This document shows positions 55,147-62,803 of a DNA stretch of 64,000 nt, in pieces. The stretch comes from Streptomyces sp. CBMA29 (GTDB lineage: Bacteria > Actinomycetota > Actinomycetes > Streptomycetales > Streptomycetaceae): assembly GCF_014596445.1 (NCBI RefSeq), contig NZ_MECL01000261.1:1-64000 (forward strand). The letters are read 5' to 3'. Position numbers and translations under genes: made by a program. Below the pieces are notes generated by a model. The model was not told where the DNA came from. It saw only the letters and a list, made by a program, of their open reading frames with translations, and searched no databases. How positions within the stretch are numbered: the first letter of the stretch is position 1; every line of letters begins with the position of its first letter.

Positions 55147-56688
55147 TCAGCGGGCGGCGCGCGCGGGGCGGGGAAGGCGTTCGTACACCGTCAACCGCCG
55201 CCCGTGGACGCGGACATCGGCCACCGGCGTGAAATACGTCAGCAGGACGCGCATCTTCATCCGGTCCTGCGCGGCCGTCAGGGGGCGGGCGATCCGGGGG
55301 ACGTCGGTGACCAGCAGGATGCGGTCGCGCGCGAGCATCGCCGTACGGATGCGGTCGGGGGACGCCTCCAGGCCCTTGAGCGTTCCGGAGCGCTCCGGGG
55401 TCTCGGTCAGCGCTATGTCGTGCAGGCCGGAGAAGGCGGTGGGGGAGACGGATTCCGCGTCGCGGCGGGCGGAGGGGATGAAGAGGACGGCGTTGCCGGG
55501 GTGCTTGAGCCGCTGGACGTCGGAGGCCACGGCCATGACGTCGTCGACCCGGCTCTTCGGGGAGCGCTCGGCGAGCGACTGGGGGAGCAGGGCGACCGCC
55601 GCGAGGGCCACCGCCACGGGGACGATCCACGCGGACGCGCGCGGGAAGCGGGGCCGGGCGGCGCGCACCGCCGCGCCGATCGCCGCGCCGATGAGCAGCG
55701 CGAGGCCCAGCATGCTGAAGAGTACGTAGCGGTCGAGGAACAGCGGCTGGAACAACGATGCGCAGGCCAGGCCGAGTTGCGGCACCGCGAGCAACGGCAG
55801 CCCCACGGCGGCGGCGGACAGCCGGTCCGTACGAGGCGGGGCGGTACGAGGCGGGGCGGTACGAGGCGCGTCCGTACGAGGCGGGGCGGTACGTAATACG
55901 TCCCTACGGGACCGGCCCGCGATACGGCTGCCGGACACCGCCGCGCAGAGGCCGCCGATCAGCACCAGCACCCCGGGTCCGATCAGCATGTGCCAGGTCA
56001 GCGGCGGAATCCAGGACACCTGCGCCGACTGGCCCCGGCTGAAGAGGGCCAGCGGAGTGACGGCCAGGACGGCGACGGCGGAGGCGGCCGTCCAGGCGGC
56101 CCACGTACGGCGGTCGGCGGCCCGGGACCAGAGCAGGGTGGCCAGGTGCGCGGGGAGGATCAGGAGCGAGAACCAGTTCAGCAGCCCGCAGACGAGGACG
56201 GCGCCGCTGTATCCCGCCCAGTGCCATGCCCGGCGGCGCGGTCCGGTGTCGTCCTGGAGCGCGGCGACCAGCAGCAGGGTCGCCACCCCGGCCCCGGCGG
56301 CGACCAGCGCGTACGGCCGCCCCTCCTGGAGGTAGAACTGCGCGGCGGGCAGCAGCCCGAAGGCCAGCCCGCCCGCGAGGCCCGCGGCGGGACCGGCGAG
56401 CCGCCGCCCGATGAGCGCGACGCAGGTCGCCGCCACCGCGCCGGCCAGCACCGAAGGCAGCCGCAGTGTGGTCGTGTGGGGCCCGAACACGCTGAACAGG
56501 GCGTGCATCAGCAGGTAGTAGAGGCCGTGTACGACGTCCACGTGGTGCAGCATGCGCAGGATCTCGGGGGTCGACCGCCCGGCCACCTGCCACGTGGCCG
56601 CCTCGTCACGCCAGACGGTGTGCTGCCGGGAGAGTCCCCAGAGGCCGAGGGCGAGAGTCCACAGCGGCGGAATCAGCCAGATCAGCAT
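55147..56688 (-). CDS. GT39-like polytopic membrane glycosyltransferase
   Basis: The 513-aa product begins with a transmembrane helix (MLIWLIPPLWTLALGLWG) and has the GT39/ArnT-type first loop HTVWRDEAATWQVA with the Asp-Glu pair, about ten further membrane helices, the motif VVHGLYYLLMHALF, and a C-terminal extracytoplasmic domain (DDVMAVASDVQRLKHPG). A linker with repeated RTAPPRT units lies at about residues 290-310. Such enzymes transfer sugars from polyprenyl-phosphate donors. ATG 56688 begins the conserved part; ATG 56904 would overlap the upstream ABC gene by ATGA, but the extra 72 residues look noncoding and less GC-rich. Its link to the bacteriocin genes is positional only. Confidence 0.75.
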   Translation of the reverse strand: MLIWLIPPLWTLALGLWGLSRQHTVWRDEAATWQVAGRSTPEILRMLHHVDVVHGLYYLLMHALFSVFGPHTTTLRLPSVLAGAVAATCVALIGRRLAGPAAGLAGGLAFGLLPAAQFYLQEGRPYALVAAGAGVATLLLVAALQDDTGPRRRAWHWAGYSGAVLVCGLLNWFSLLILPAHLATLLWSRAADRRTWAAWTAASAVAVLAVTPLALFSRGQSAQVSWIPPLTWHMLIGPGVLVLIGGLCAAVSGSRIAGRSRRDVLRTAPPRTDAPRTAPPRTAPPRTDRLSAAAVGLPLLAVPQLGLACASLFQPLFLDRYVLFSMLGLALLIGAAIGAAVRAARPRFPRASAWIVPVAVALAAVALLPQSLAERSPKSRVDDVMAVASDVQRLKHPGNAVLFIPSARRDAESVSPTAFSGLHDIALTETPERSGTLKGLEASPDRIRTAMLARDRILLVTDVPRIARPLTAAQDRMKMRVLLTYFTPVADVRVHGRRLTVYERLPRPARAAR

Positions 56689-56900
56689 CGCCCGACTTGG
56701 TAAAGATGCCCGAGAGGCCGTGATGGTTGCTTTGAATCCCGAACGGCTTTGTATCGAACGGGATTTGCTGTCGGTGGACGTCAAAGAGGCACCCGAGGCA
56801 GTTTGTTGAATTATGAACCGCCTGGAGGAAGTGTGATCGACACCCCCTGATGGCGGTGACACGCATCCTACTCCGGCGCTCGCGGCGGACTTTCGGAACG

Positions 56901-57680
56901 TCATTTCTCCGCGCGCGCACCGCTCGAAATGGCCGTCGCTACGGTGGCCGGTGCGGCTCCCCCGCCTGGTGCGGCCCCTGCCCCTGGTACGGCCCCTGTC
57001 CGGGGTGCGGCTCCCGCCCCTGGTGCGGCCCCCGCGCCCCTCCCCACCGCGAACACGTTGTCGCAGCGGTCCCGCACGCCCGCGTCGTGCGTGGCGATCA
57101 CCACCGCGCACCCCGACCGGCTCAGCTCCCGCAGAATGTCCACCACGACAGCCGAGTTGGCGTCGTCGAGCGCGCCCGTCGGCTCGTCCGCGAGCACCAG
57201 CGCCGAGCGCTGGACGAGCACGCGCGCCAGCGCGACCCGCTGCTGCTCACCGCCGCTGAGGTGGTGGACCGTCTCCTTGCCGCGCCCCGCGAGGCCGACC
57301 CGCTCCAGGGCCTCGGCGATCGCGGGCCCGGACCTGCCGCGCAGCGACGGCCTCGGCCTGGCCGCGACTTCGAGATTCTGCTCGACGGTCTCGCTCTCGA
57401 TGAGCGCGTAGTGCTGAAAGAGATATCCGAGGGTGTCGCGGCGGAATCGCCGGATGTCACGGCGGCCGAAACGTGTGATGTCCTTCCCCTCGTACCGGAT
57501 GACGCCGGATGCCGGGCGGTCGAGCAGACCGAGGCAGTTGAGGAGGGTCGACTTTCCCGATCCGCTGGGCCCGACGAGAGCCAGCATCTCGCCGCGCTCC
57601 ACGGTGAGGTTGACGTTGTCCCACAACGTGCGGGAACCATAGGACTTCGAAAGGCTCTCGATCTCGATCATCTTCGTCAT
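56901..57680 (-). CDS. ABC transporter ATP-binding protein of the lactococcin-972 export/immunity group
   Basis: The 259-aa product has all ABC ATPase motifs: Walker A GPSGSGKST, Q-loop LGYLFQHYAL, signature HLSGGEQQRVALAR, Walker B ALVLADEPTGALD and H-loop VIATHD. It resembles the MacB/LolD-like ATPases found with lactococcin-972-type bacteriocins. The last ~45 residues are Gly/Ala/Pro-rich repeats (GAAPGAGAAP) not required by the family. ATG 57680 is preferred because AGGAG lies about ten bases upstream; GTG 57689 is too close. It follows the DUF1430-like membrane gene on the same strand with a 47-bp gap. Confidence 0.85.
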   Translation of the reverse strand: MTKMIEIESLSKSYGSRTLWDNVNLTVERGEMLALVGPSGSGKSTLLNCLGLLDRPASGVIRYEGKDITRFGRRDIRRFRRDTLGYLFQHYALIESETVEQNLEVAARPRPSLRGRSGPAIAEALERVGLAGRGKETVHHLSGGEQQRVALARVLVQRSALVLADEPTGALDDANSAVVVDILRELSRSGCAVVIATHDAGVRDRCDNVFAVGRGAGAAPGAGAAPRTGAVPGAGAAPGGGAAPATVATAISSGARAEK

Positions 57681-57727
57681 GACAGGCACACTCCTGCTCG
57701 GTGGAGGAATTCCGTGGCGCGGCCGGC

Positions 57728-59830
57728 TCAGGTCCCGGTCGAGCCCTCCTTCACGATGCGGCGGTGGAAGTAGGCGAGGGCGAGCAGCACGGCGGCCAGC
57801 TCGAAGACGACCAGACCGCTGATGACACCGAGGTCGAGCGCGGTCAGCCGGGTCGGCTCGAAGGTCGCGGGCTCACCGGCGGCGGCCAACTGCCGCAGGT
57901 GCTGGCGCTGTTGCCACGCCTGGAACGGCACCCGGGTCGCGAAGATCACCGCGATGGCCGCCTCGACGGCCAGCAGGAAGCGGTGCGAGGCGACGTACCG
58001 CCAGCCGCTGACGTGCTGGGCGAAAACGCTCTGCGCGTTCTTGCGGGCGTAGATGAGGCAGACGCCGACCGCGGCGATGAGGAGCACCATCGCCGCGATG
58101 ACCAGGTTGAAGATCTGGACCCGGAGTTCGGTGAGCGCCTTCCTGAGGTCGAGGGCGGTCTTCTCGCCCACCGGACTCATGGAGTTCACGTAGTCCTGGA
58201 GGTGTTCCGCGCGGATGCCCGCGGTCACGTCGGCGGGGTCCGGGAAGACGACTCCGGCCTGTGTCGCGATGGCGGTGTAGGCGTCGTCGGTGAGGAAGCG
58301 CGATCCGTTGGGGACGACGATCACGACCGGGTCGCGCACCATGGAACGGTCCTCGGCCGCGTCGTGGCCCGAACGGTAGGAGTACGCACCGGTGTTGTAG
58401 CCGAAGACCCGCTGGCCGCCGCGGGTCGCCGAGACCTTCATGGGGACGTGCCCGGTGAGGTCGGGGTCGATGATCGCCTCGGCGGCCTTGGTGATCGCGG
58501 GGGTGTCCGACGCGAGCGTGTCGGGGATCAGGAGCCGCACCGCGCGGGAGTCCGCGGCCGTCGCGCTCCCGGCCTGCGACGCGTATCGCCGCCCCGCCGG
58601 GTCCACCATCGGCTGCCGCGCCAGATAGGTGTCGTTGACGACGAGGATCTCGCCGGAGGGCAGATGCTCACCGGGCGCGGACATCTGGAGGTCCCGCCGC
58701 CCGGCCACGATCACCTCGCCCCGCGCGTCGGCACTGCGCAGCCACGGCCCGACGTGCTGGTCCAACTGGTCCATGTGCATGGCGAACGCGCCGCTCAGCC
58801 GGATCGACACGGCGTCGCCGACGGCGTGGTACGCGTCCCGGTTGTCCTCACGGGTGAGAACGTCGCGGCTCGCCAGCGTGGCGTTGGTGGCGATGCTGAG
58901 CGCGAGCAGCAGCGCGGGGATACGGACCAGGTACACGCTCAAGGACGCTGCCCGGGAGGGGAGTTCGCCCTTGAGCGCGGGCAGGACGCCGACCTTGAAC
59001 GTCAGCGCGAGCGCGGCGGCGTGCGCGGCCAGGACGACGGCGGCCAGCAGGACGGCGAGGACCGCGGCCACCGCGGCGAACAGACCGAGCCACGCGAGGC
59101 CGTTGTAGAGACCGAGGAAGGTGAGGACCGCGGCCACGACGACGGCGGCCGACAGCGGCCAGAAGACGGCGAGCCGCCGCAGGTCGCGCAGCAGGATGCC
59201 GGTGAAGGACATGCCCTGCATGCGCAGGACGCCGTACGCCCGCGCGTTGAGCAGCACGCTCGCACCGGTCATCGTCAGCGCCGCGAGGGCGACGACGTAG
59301 AAGGAACGGAACAGCGAGTCGTTCTTGTACCGGTCGATCAACCCCCGTACGGACAGCGGGTGGCTGACGTCGACCGTCATGCCGAGGTGCGTGAACTCCA
59401 GCCGCAGGGCGTCGGCGGCGCCCGCTGACCCGAAGACGTAGTACGTGCCGCGCGGGTCGAGTGGGCCGATGTCGGCGAGCGGGTGCACGCGGGTGGTGAA
59501 GTTCTCGCTGAACGCCGGGTAGCCGTGGTCCAGCCACTTCGCGGTCCGCGTACCGGTGCCGCCGGGCGCGAGGTACAGGTGGCGGACCGTGTCGGGGTTC
59601 TTGAGGTCGGGCACCTCGCGGGCGACCCCCACCCCGTGCCGCGCCGCGAACGACTCGACGGCCTGGACGACTTGGGGCGCGCTCGTCGATCCGTCGGAGT
59701 CGAGCACGTCGACCATGGCGGAGTTGCCCAGCACCCCGTCCTCGTCGAGTCCGCGCACGAAGAGAAAGGCCAGGACGGCGGAGAAGGCCAGGAGGGCGGC
59801 GTGGACGACTCGAATACCGCGATGCAGCAT
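57728..59830 (-). CDS. Bacteriocin-associated integral membrane protein (DUF1430-like)
   Basis: The 700-aa product has a first transmembrane helix (VVHAALLAFSAVLAFLFV), a large extracytoplasmic region, a group of four or more helices in the middle (VFWPLSAAVVVAAVLTFLGL, AVLAVLLAAVVLAA), a second extracytoplasmic domain (VRLLIPDTLASDT, VFPDPADVTAG) and a C-terminal helix group (FNLVIAAMVLLIAAVGVCL). This MacB-like topology matches the membrane component that accompanies lactococcin-972 bacteriocins and is thought to give export or immunity. ATG 59830 follows GAGGAATC. It lies between the bacteriocin gene and the ABC ATPase, completing the three-gene set. Confidence 0.8.
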   Translation of the reverse strand: MLHRGIRVVHAALLAFSAVLAFLFVRGLDEDGVLGNSAMVDVLDSDGSTSAPQVVQAVESFAARHGVGVAREVPDLKNPDTVRHLYLAPGGTGTRTAKWLDHGYPAFSENFTTRVHPLADIGPLDPRGTYYVFGSAGAADALRLEFTHLGMTVDVSHPLSVRGLIDRYKNDSLFRSFYVVALAALTMTGASVLLNARAYGVLRMQGMSFTGILLRDLRRLAVFWPLSAAVVVAAVLTFLGLYNGLAWLGLFAAVAAVLAVLLAAVVLAAHAAALALTFKVGVLPALKGELPSRAASLSVYLVRIPALLLALSIATNATLASRDVLTREDNRDAYHAVGDAVSIRLSGAFAMHMDQLDQHVGPWLRSADARGEVIVAGRRDLQMSAPGEHLPSGEILVVNDTYLARQPMVDPAGRRYASQAGSATAADSRAVRLLIPDTLASDTPAITKAAEAIIDPDLTGHVPMKVSATRGGQRVFGYNTGAYSYRSGHDAAEDRSMVRDPVVIVVPNGSRFLTDDAYTAIATQAGVVFPDPADVTAGIRAEHLQDYVNSMSPVGEKTALDLRKALTELRVQIFNLVIAAMVLLIAAVGVCLIYARKNAQSVFAQHVSGWRYVASHRFLLAVEAAIAVIFATRVPFQAWQQRQHLRQLAAAGEPATFEPTRLTALDLGVISGLVVFELAAVLLALAYFHRRIVKEGSTGT

Positions 59831-59895
59831 GGTGATTCCTCGGTTGAGGGCGCTCGGGAATTCAGGCGGGCGTGACGGCGGCTTACGGCGGGCGA

Positions 59896-59935
59896 GCAGC
59901 CGTGGAGGCGGTGACGTCCCCGCCTCCACGGCTGC
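59896..59935 (-). terminator. Strong hairpin between bacteriocin and membrane-protein genes
   Basis: GCAGCCGTGGAGGCG pairs perfectly with CGCCTCCACGGCTGC over a 10-nt loop. Located after the bacteriocin stop and about 65 bp before the DUF1430-like start, it could attenuate read-through so that bacteriocin is made in excess over the transporter. Confidence 0.65.
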
Positions 59936-60041
59936 GCAGGATCACCCGGCCGTTACCACCCGACGGCTACCGCGCGACCGGTACCGCCCGACCGGTACCG
60001 CTCGGCTGGCAGCCGTGACCGGCCCCTTCGCTGACGGAGGG

Positions 60042-60335
60042 TCAGCAGGACGGGTTGTAGTAGTAGCTCACCGAGTTGCCGTTCAGCCCCGCGGAGGCCA
60101 GGGACCATACGCCCTTGGCCGTGCAGCCGCTGCCGAACACGACGGTGCCGATCTTCACCGACGACGCGTGCTTGTTCGTCGGGTGCTTGTAGTTCGACCA
60201 CGCGGTGTTGGCGCCGTGGTCGTAGCTCCACCTGCCGCCGCCGACGTCGACCGAGGTGGCCAGGGCCGGCGTGGCGGCGGCGAAGCTGAGGGCGACAGCG
60301 GCGACGGCGACCTTAATTCCGGTTTTCTTGTTCAT
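60042..60335 (-). CDS. Lactococcin-972 family bacteriocin precursor
   Basis: The 97-aa precursor has a Sec signal (KVAVAAVALSFAAATPALA) and a mature peptide of about 70 residues with the family pattern: GGGRWSYDHGANTAWSNYKH, KHASSVKIGTVVFG, GVWSLASAGLNGN and SYYYNPSC. Lactococcin 972 binds lipid II and blocks septum formation in lactococci. Two cysteines (C in GSGCTAKG and the final C) could form a disulphide, not usual in the prototype as far as I recall. GGAG precedes the ATG. The downstream genes supply export/immunity. Confidence 0.88.
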   Translation of the reverse strand: MNKKTGIKVAVAAVALSFAAATPALATSVDVGGGRWSYDHGANTAWSNYKHPTNKHASSVKIGTVVFGSGCTAKGVWSLASAGLNGNSVSYYYNPSC

Positions 60336-61041
60336 GAATGAACTCCGCTTTCATCGTGGACTTGATCGGACGAGGCAGAACCCTGGCACACATTCAGTTG
60401 CACTGGCAACCATGAAATTGCGCTCCGGGAATTTCTTGTCGCGGGCGGACTGGAACAATCCGCCCATGCCTGAATCCACCGGCGTCAACGGGCGGCGACG
60501 ATGGTGGTCGGCAGGCGAATGGGAGGCGGGAATTCCGCAACGCGGAATGTCCGGCCGCGGGCCGGATTTCGGGTGGTACGGGATACGTGGACGGCCGGCG
60601 CGGGCGGGCGGGCGCCGGTGCGGTGGCGACGCGTCAGGCGTCGGCCGGTACGTCGGCCAGTAAGGGTGCGTACCGTCTCACGTGCTGCGCTGCGTCGACG
60701 GGCGGTCTTCTGATCCCACGCATGTGTGCTCCCCCGTGCCGGTGCCGGGTGGTCCGCGGCAACCCGGCCGACGATAGGCGCGGATGCGGCCGACCTCGAA
60801 TCGCGTACCGATGCTTGGCGCGTTCTCGGCGGTATGCGGCTTGAATCAGATACGGAAAACGGCCCCGCGGCGCGGAATTCCGGATTCAGCGTGATTCACG
60901 CTTCAAGTAAGACACGGCATTCCGTTTTCCGCGACGTACGGCTATCCGGAACGGCGTCGCGGGAATGTGAGACCGCTCCCGCGAAACGCTTTCGGAATCT
61001 TCACGGCGCGCTGTATCGCGGGGGGAACGAGGAGGGCGGCC
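60336..61041. other. Intergenic region upstream of the bacteriocin gene
   Basis: About 700 bp without a convincing gene. It is less GC-rich near 60336-60470 and 60840-61000, consistent with a promoter for the bacteriocin operon on the minus strand and an end region for the sortase gene. Open frames on the plus strand are Arg/Gly-rich and lack ribosome sites. Confidence 0.4.
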
Positions 61042-61707
61042 TCAGGGCAGGAGGCGGGCGAAGACGACGATGTTGTTGAGGTAGGTCTGGCCGGTGAAGG
61101 GGCCGCCGCAGGTGATCAGGCGGAGCTGGGGGTCGGGGCGCGGGGCGTAGACGGCCTCGGTGGGGAACGCGTCCTTGGCGTAGCTCCGGACGGACGTCAC
61201 CTGGAAGCGGACGGTCCGGTTGTCGTCGAGGGTGACGCGGATGACGTCGTTGACCCGCAGGAGTGAGAGACGGGAGAAGACGGCGGGGCCGTCCGGGGAG
61301 TCGACGTGGCCGACGAGCACGGCGGGGCCGGGGGCGCCGGGGACCGGGCCTCCGTCGAACCAGCCCGCCTCGCTCGGCCGGGACGGTGTGCCCAGGGCGC
61401 CGGAAGGGGTCAGACCGAGCGGTTCGAGCGGGGTGTCGACGTCGATGGCCGGGATGGCCAGCGCGCGGGGGCGGGCGGCGGTCGCCTCCGTCGGGGCCAC
61501 GGGCCGGCTGACGACCCGGCCCGGCTCCGGGGCGACCGCGCCGACGGCGGCGCGCCCCTGTCCTGAGCCCGTTCGCGCCCCCGCCCCCGGCACCAGATTC
61601 GTGGCGAGGCCGACGGCGCCGCCCGCGACCGTCACCACCCCGAGGACGGCGAGCGCCCCGGCCGCTCCCCGATGACGCGGCCGGGGCCGTGCGTGTCGCG
61701 GCGCCAT
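61042..61707 (-). CDS. Class E/F sortase
   Basis: The 221-aa product has an N-terminal membrane segment (ALAVLGVVTVAGGAVGLATN) and a sortase domain with the catalytic His in AVLVGHVDS, Cys in LRLITCGG and Arg at the end of NNIVVFAR. Sortases join LPxTG-type proteins to peptidoglycan or to each other. It starts 8 bp after the DUF4397 gene, so they are co-transcribed; that neighbour lacks a clear LPxTG motif, leaving the substrate open. Confidence 0.88.
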   Translation of the reverse strand: MAPRHARPRPRHRGAAGALAVLGVVTVAGGAVGLATNLVPGAGARTGSGQGRAAVGAVAPEPGRVVSRPVAPTEATAARPRALAIPAIDVDTPLEPLGLTPSGALGTPSRPSEAGWFDGGPVPGAPGPAVLVGHVDSPDGPAVFSRLSLLRVNDVIRVTLDDNRTVRFQVTSVRSYAKDAFPTEAVYAPRPDPQLRLITCGGPFTGQTYLNNIVVFARLLP

Positions 61708-61715
61708 GACGCCGC

Positions 61716-62657
61716 TCAGCCGCGCCGCAGTCGGCGTACCGACAGCACGAGCAGGCCGGAACCGATGACCAAGGCGGCTCCCCAGCCGACGAGTTGGGGT
61801 GTGCGGGAGCCTTCGGCCGCCGCCTTCGGCTGGTCGAGACCGCCGAAGCCCGCGTCCACGCCGCCGTTGGGCTGACGGCTCGGCCCCGCGGAGTCGGTGA
61901 GGTCGAGCAGTCCGGGCGCGGAGCCGGTGGAGGACAGGACGACCAGCGTGTGCGTGCTGCGGCCGGTCAGTTGGACGGTACGGGAGGTCGTCGCGGCCCC
62001 GGCCGAGACCCGTACGGTCGTGCTGCCCGCGGACACCGTGCGGTACGGAGTCGACGTCGGGAAGCGCAGCGAACCCTGGTCCTGCGCGGCCAGCTGGACC
62101 GCGACGGCGGGCTGGCTGAGCGACGCCTGGATGACCCGTACCGCGGCCTGACCCTGCGGGGCCGACAACTGGTCGGACAGCGTGCGCAGTTGGAGCGCGG
62201 AGTTGGGACCGAGCCCGGCGACGGTGTACGCGCGGCCCTCGACGACCCGCACGGTCGAGGAGATGACCGGCGACACCGACGCCGGGTCGCCCGCCTTGCG
62301 CATCGCCACCGTGTACTGGCCGGTGGCGACCGACTCGTACGGCGAAGCGTGCCCGTACGACACGCTCTTGAGGACCATCGCGGCCTTCGATCCGCCGAAG
62401 GGGTAGAGGTAGACGTCCACCGGCGGCGTACCGGGCGAGAAGTGCGCCAGCCGCAGCCAGCCGCCGGACCAGGCGGGAGCCGCCGACGCACCGGCCGCGG
62501 CCGGGCCCGCCAGGACGGCGGCGCTGAGCGTGAGGACGGCGGCGGCGCCGAGCGCGGCGGACCGCGAAGAGTGCCGGGACGACGGCTTGGACGACGGCCG
62601 GGGCGACGGTCTGGCCGACGAGCCGGTGCGCGCGGTCGCCCGCGGGAAAAGCCTCAT
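61716..62657 (-). CDS. DUF4397-domain surface protein with C-terminal membrane anchor
   Basis: The 313-aa product has a signal peptide (AALGAAAVLTLSAAVLAGPAAAGASA), a DUF4397-type beta domain (WLRLAHFSPGTPPVDVYLYP, VLKSVSYGHASPYESVATGQ, GRAYTVAGLG, VRVIQASLSQPAV) and a C-terminal anchor (GWGAALVIGSGLLVLSV followed by RRLRRG). This layout of helix plus basic tail resembles sorting signals, but no LPxTG is seen before the helix (EGSRTPQLVG instead). ATG 62657 has AAGGAC upstream and precedes the Arg-rich n-region. The sortase gene follows directly. Confidence 0.8.
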   Translation of the reverse strand: MRLFPRATARTGSSARPSPRPSSKPSSRHSSRSAALGAAAVLTLSAAVLAGPAAAGASAAPAWSGGWLRLAHFSPGTPPVDVYLYPFGGSKAAMVLKSVSYGHASPYESVATGQYTVAMRKAGDPASVSPVISSTVRVVEGRAYTVAGLGPNSALQLRTLSDQLSAPQGQAAVRVIQASLSQPAVAVQLAAQDQGSLRFPTSTPYRTVSAGSTTVRVSAGAATTSRTVQLTGRSTHTLVVLSSTGSAPGLLDLTDSAGPSRQPNGGVDAGFGGLDQPKAAAEGSRTPQLVGWGAALVIGSGLLVLSVRRLRRG

Positions 62658-62803
62658 GCGAAGTCCTTCTGCTGACGGGCGGATGCGCCGATTGGCTCGG
62701 CGTCCAGGGTCGGGTCGGGGTCCGGGCCGGGATCGGCTTCGGCGTTCACGGTCGGGGTTCTGGCCGGGCCGGGAGGGCGGGCCGGACGGGTGCGATACGG
62801 CGT

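Noticed and set aside
56689..56904. Extension of the GT39-like protein to ATG 56904 (ATGA overlap with the ABC gene)
   Set aside because: The added 72 residues are polar, low in GC and unlike any family N-terminus; the overlap may be chance, so it is recorded only as an alternative.
57701..59428. 575-residue plus-strand frame opposite the DUF1430-like gene
   Set aside because: It is rich in Arg/Asp/Gly/His and mirrors the membrane-protein codons; no ribosome site or family.
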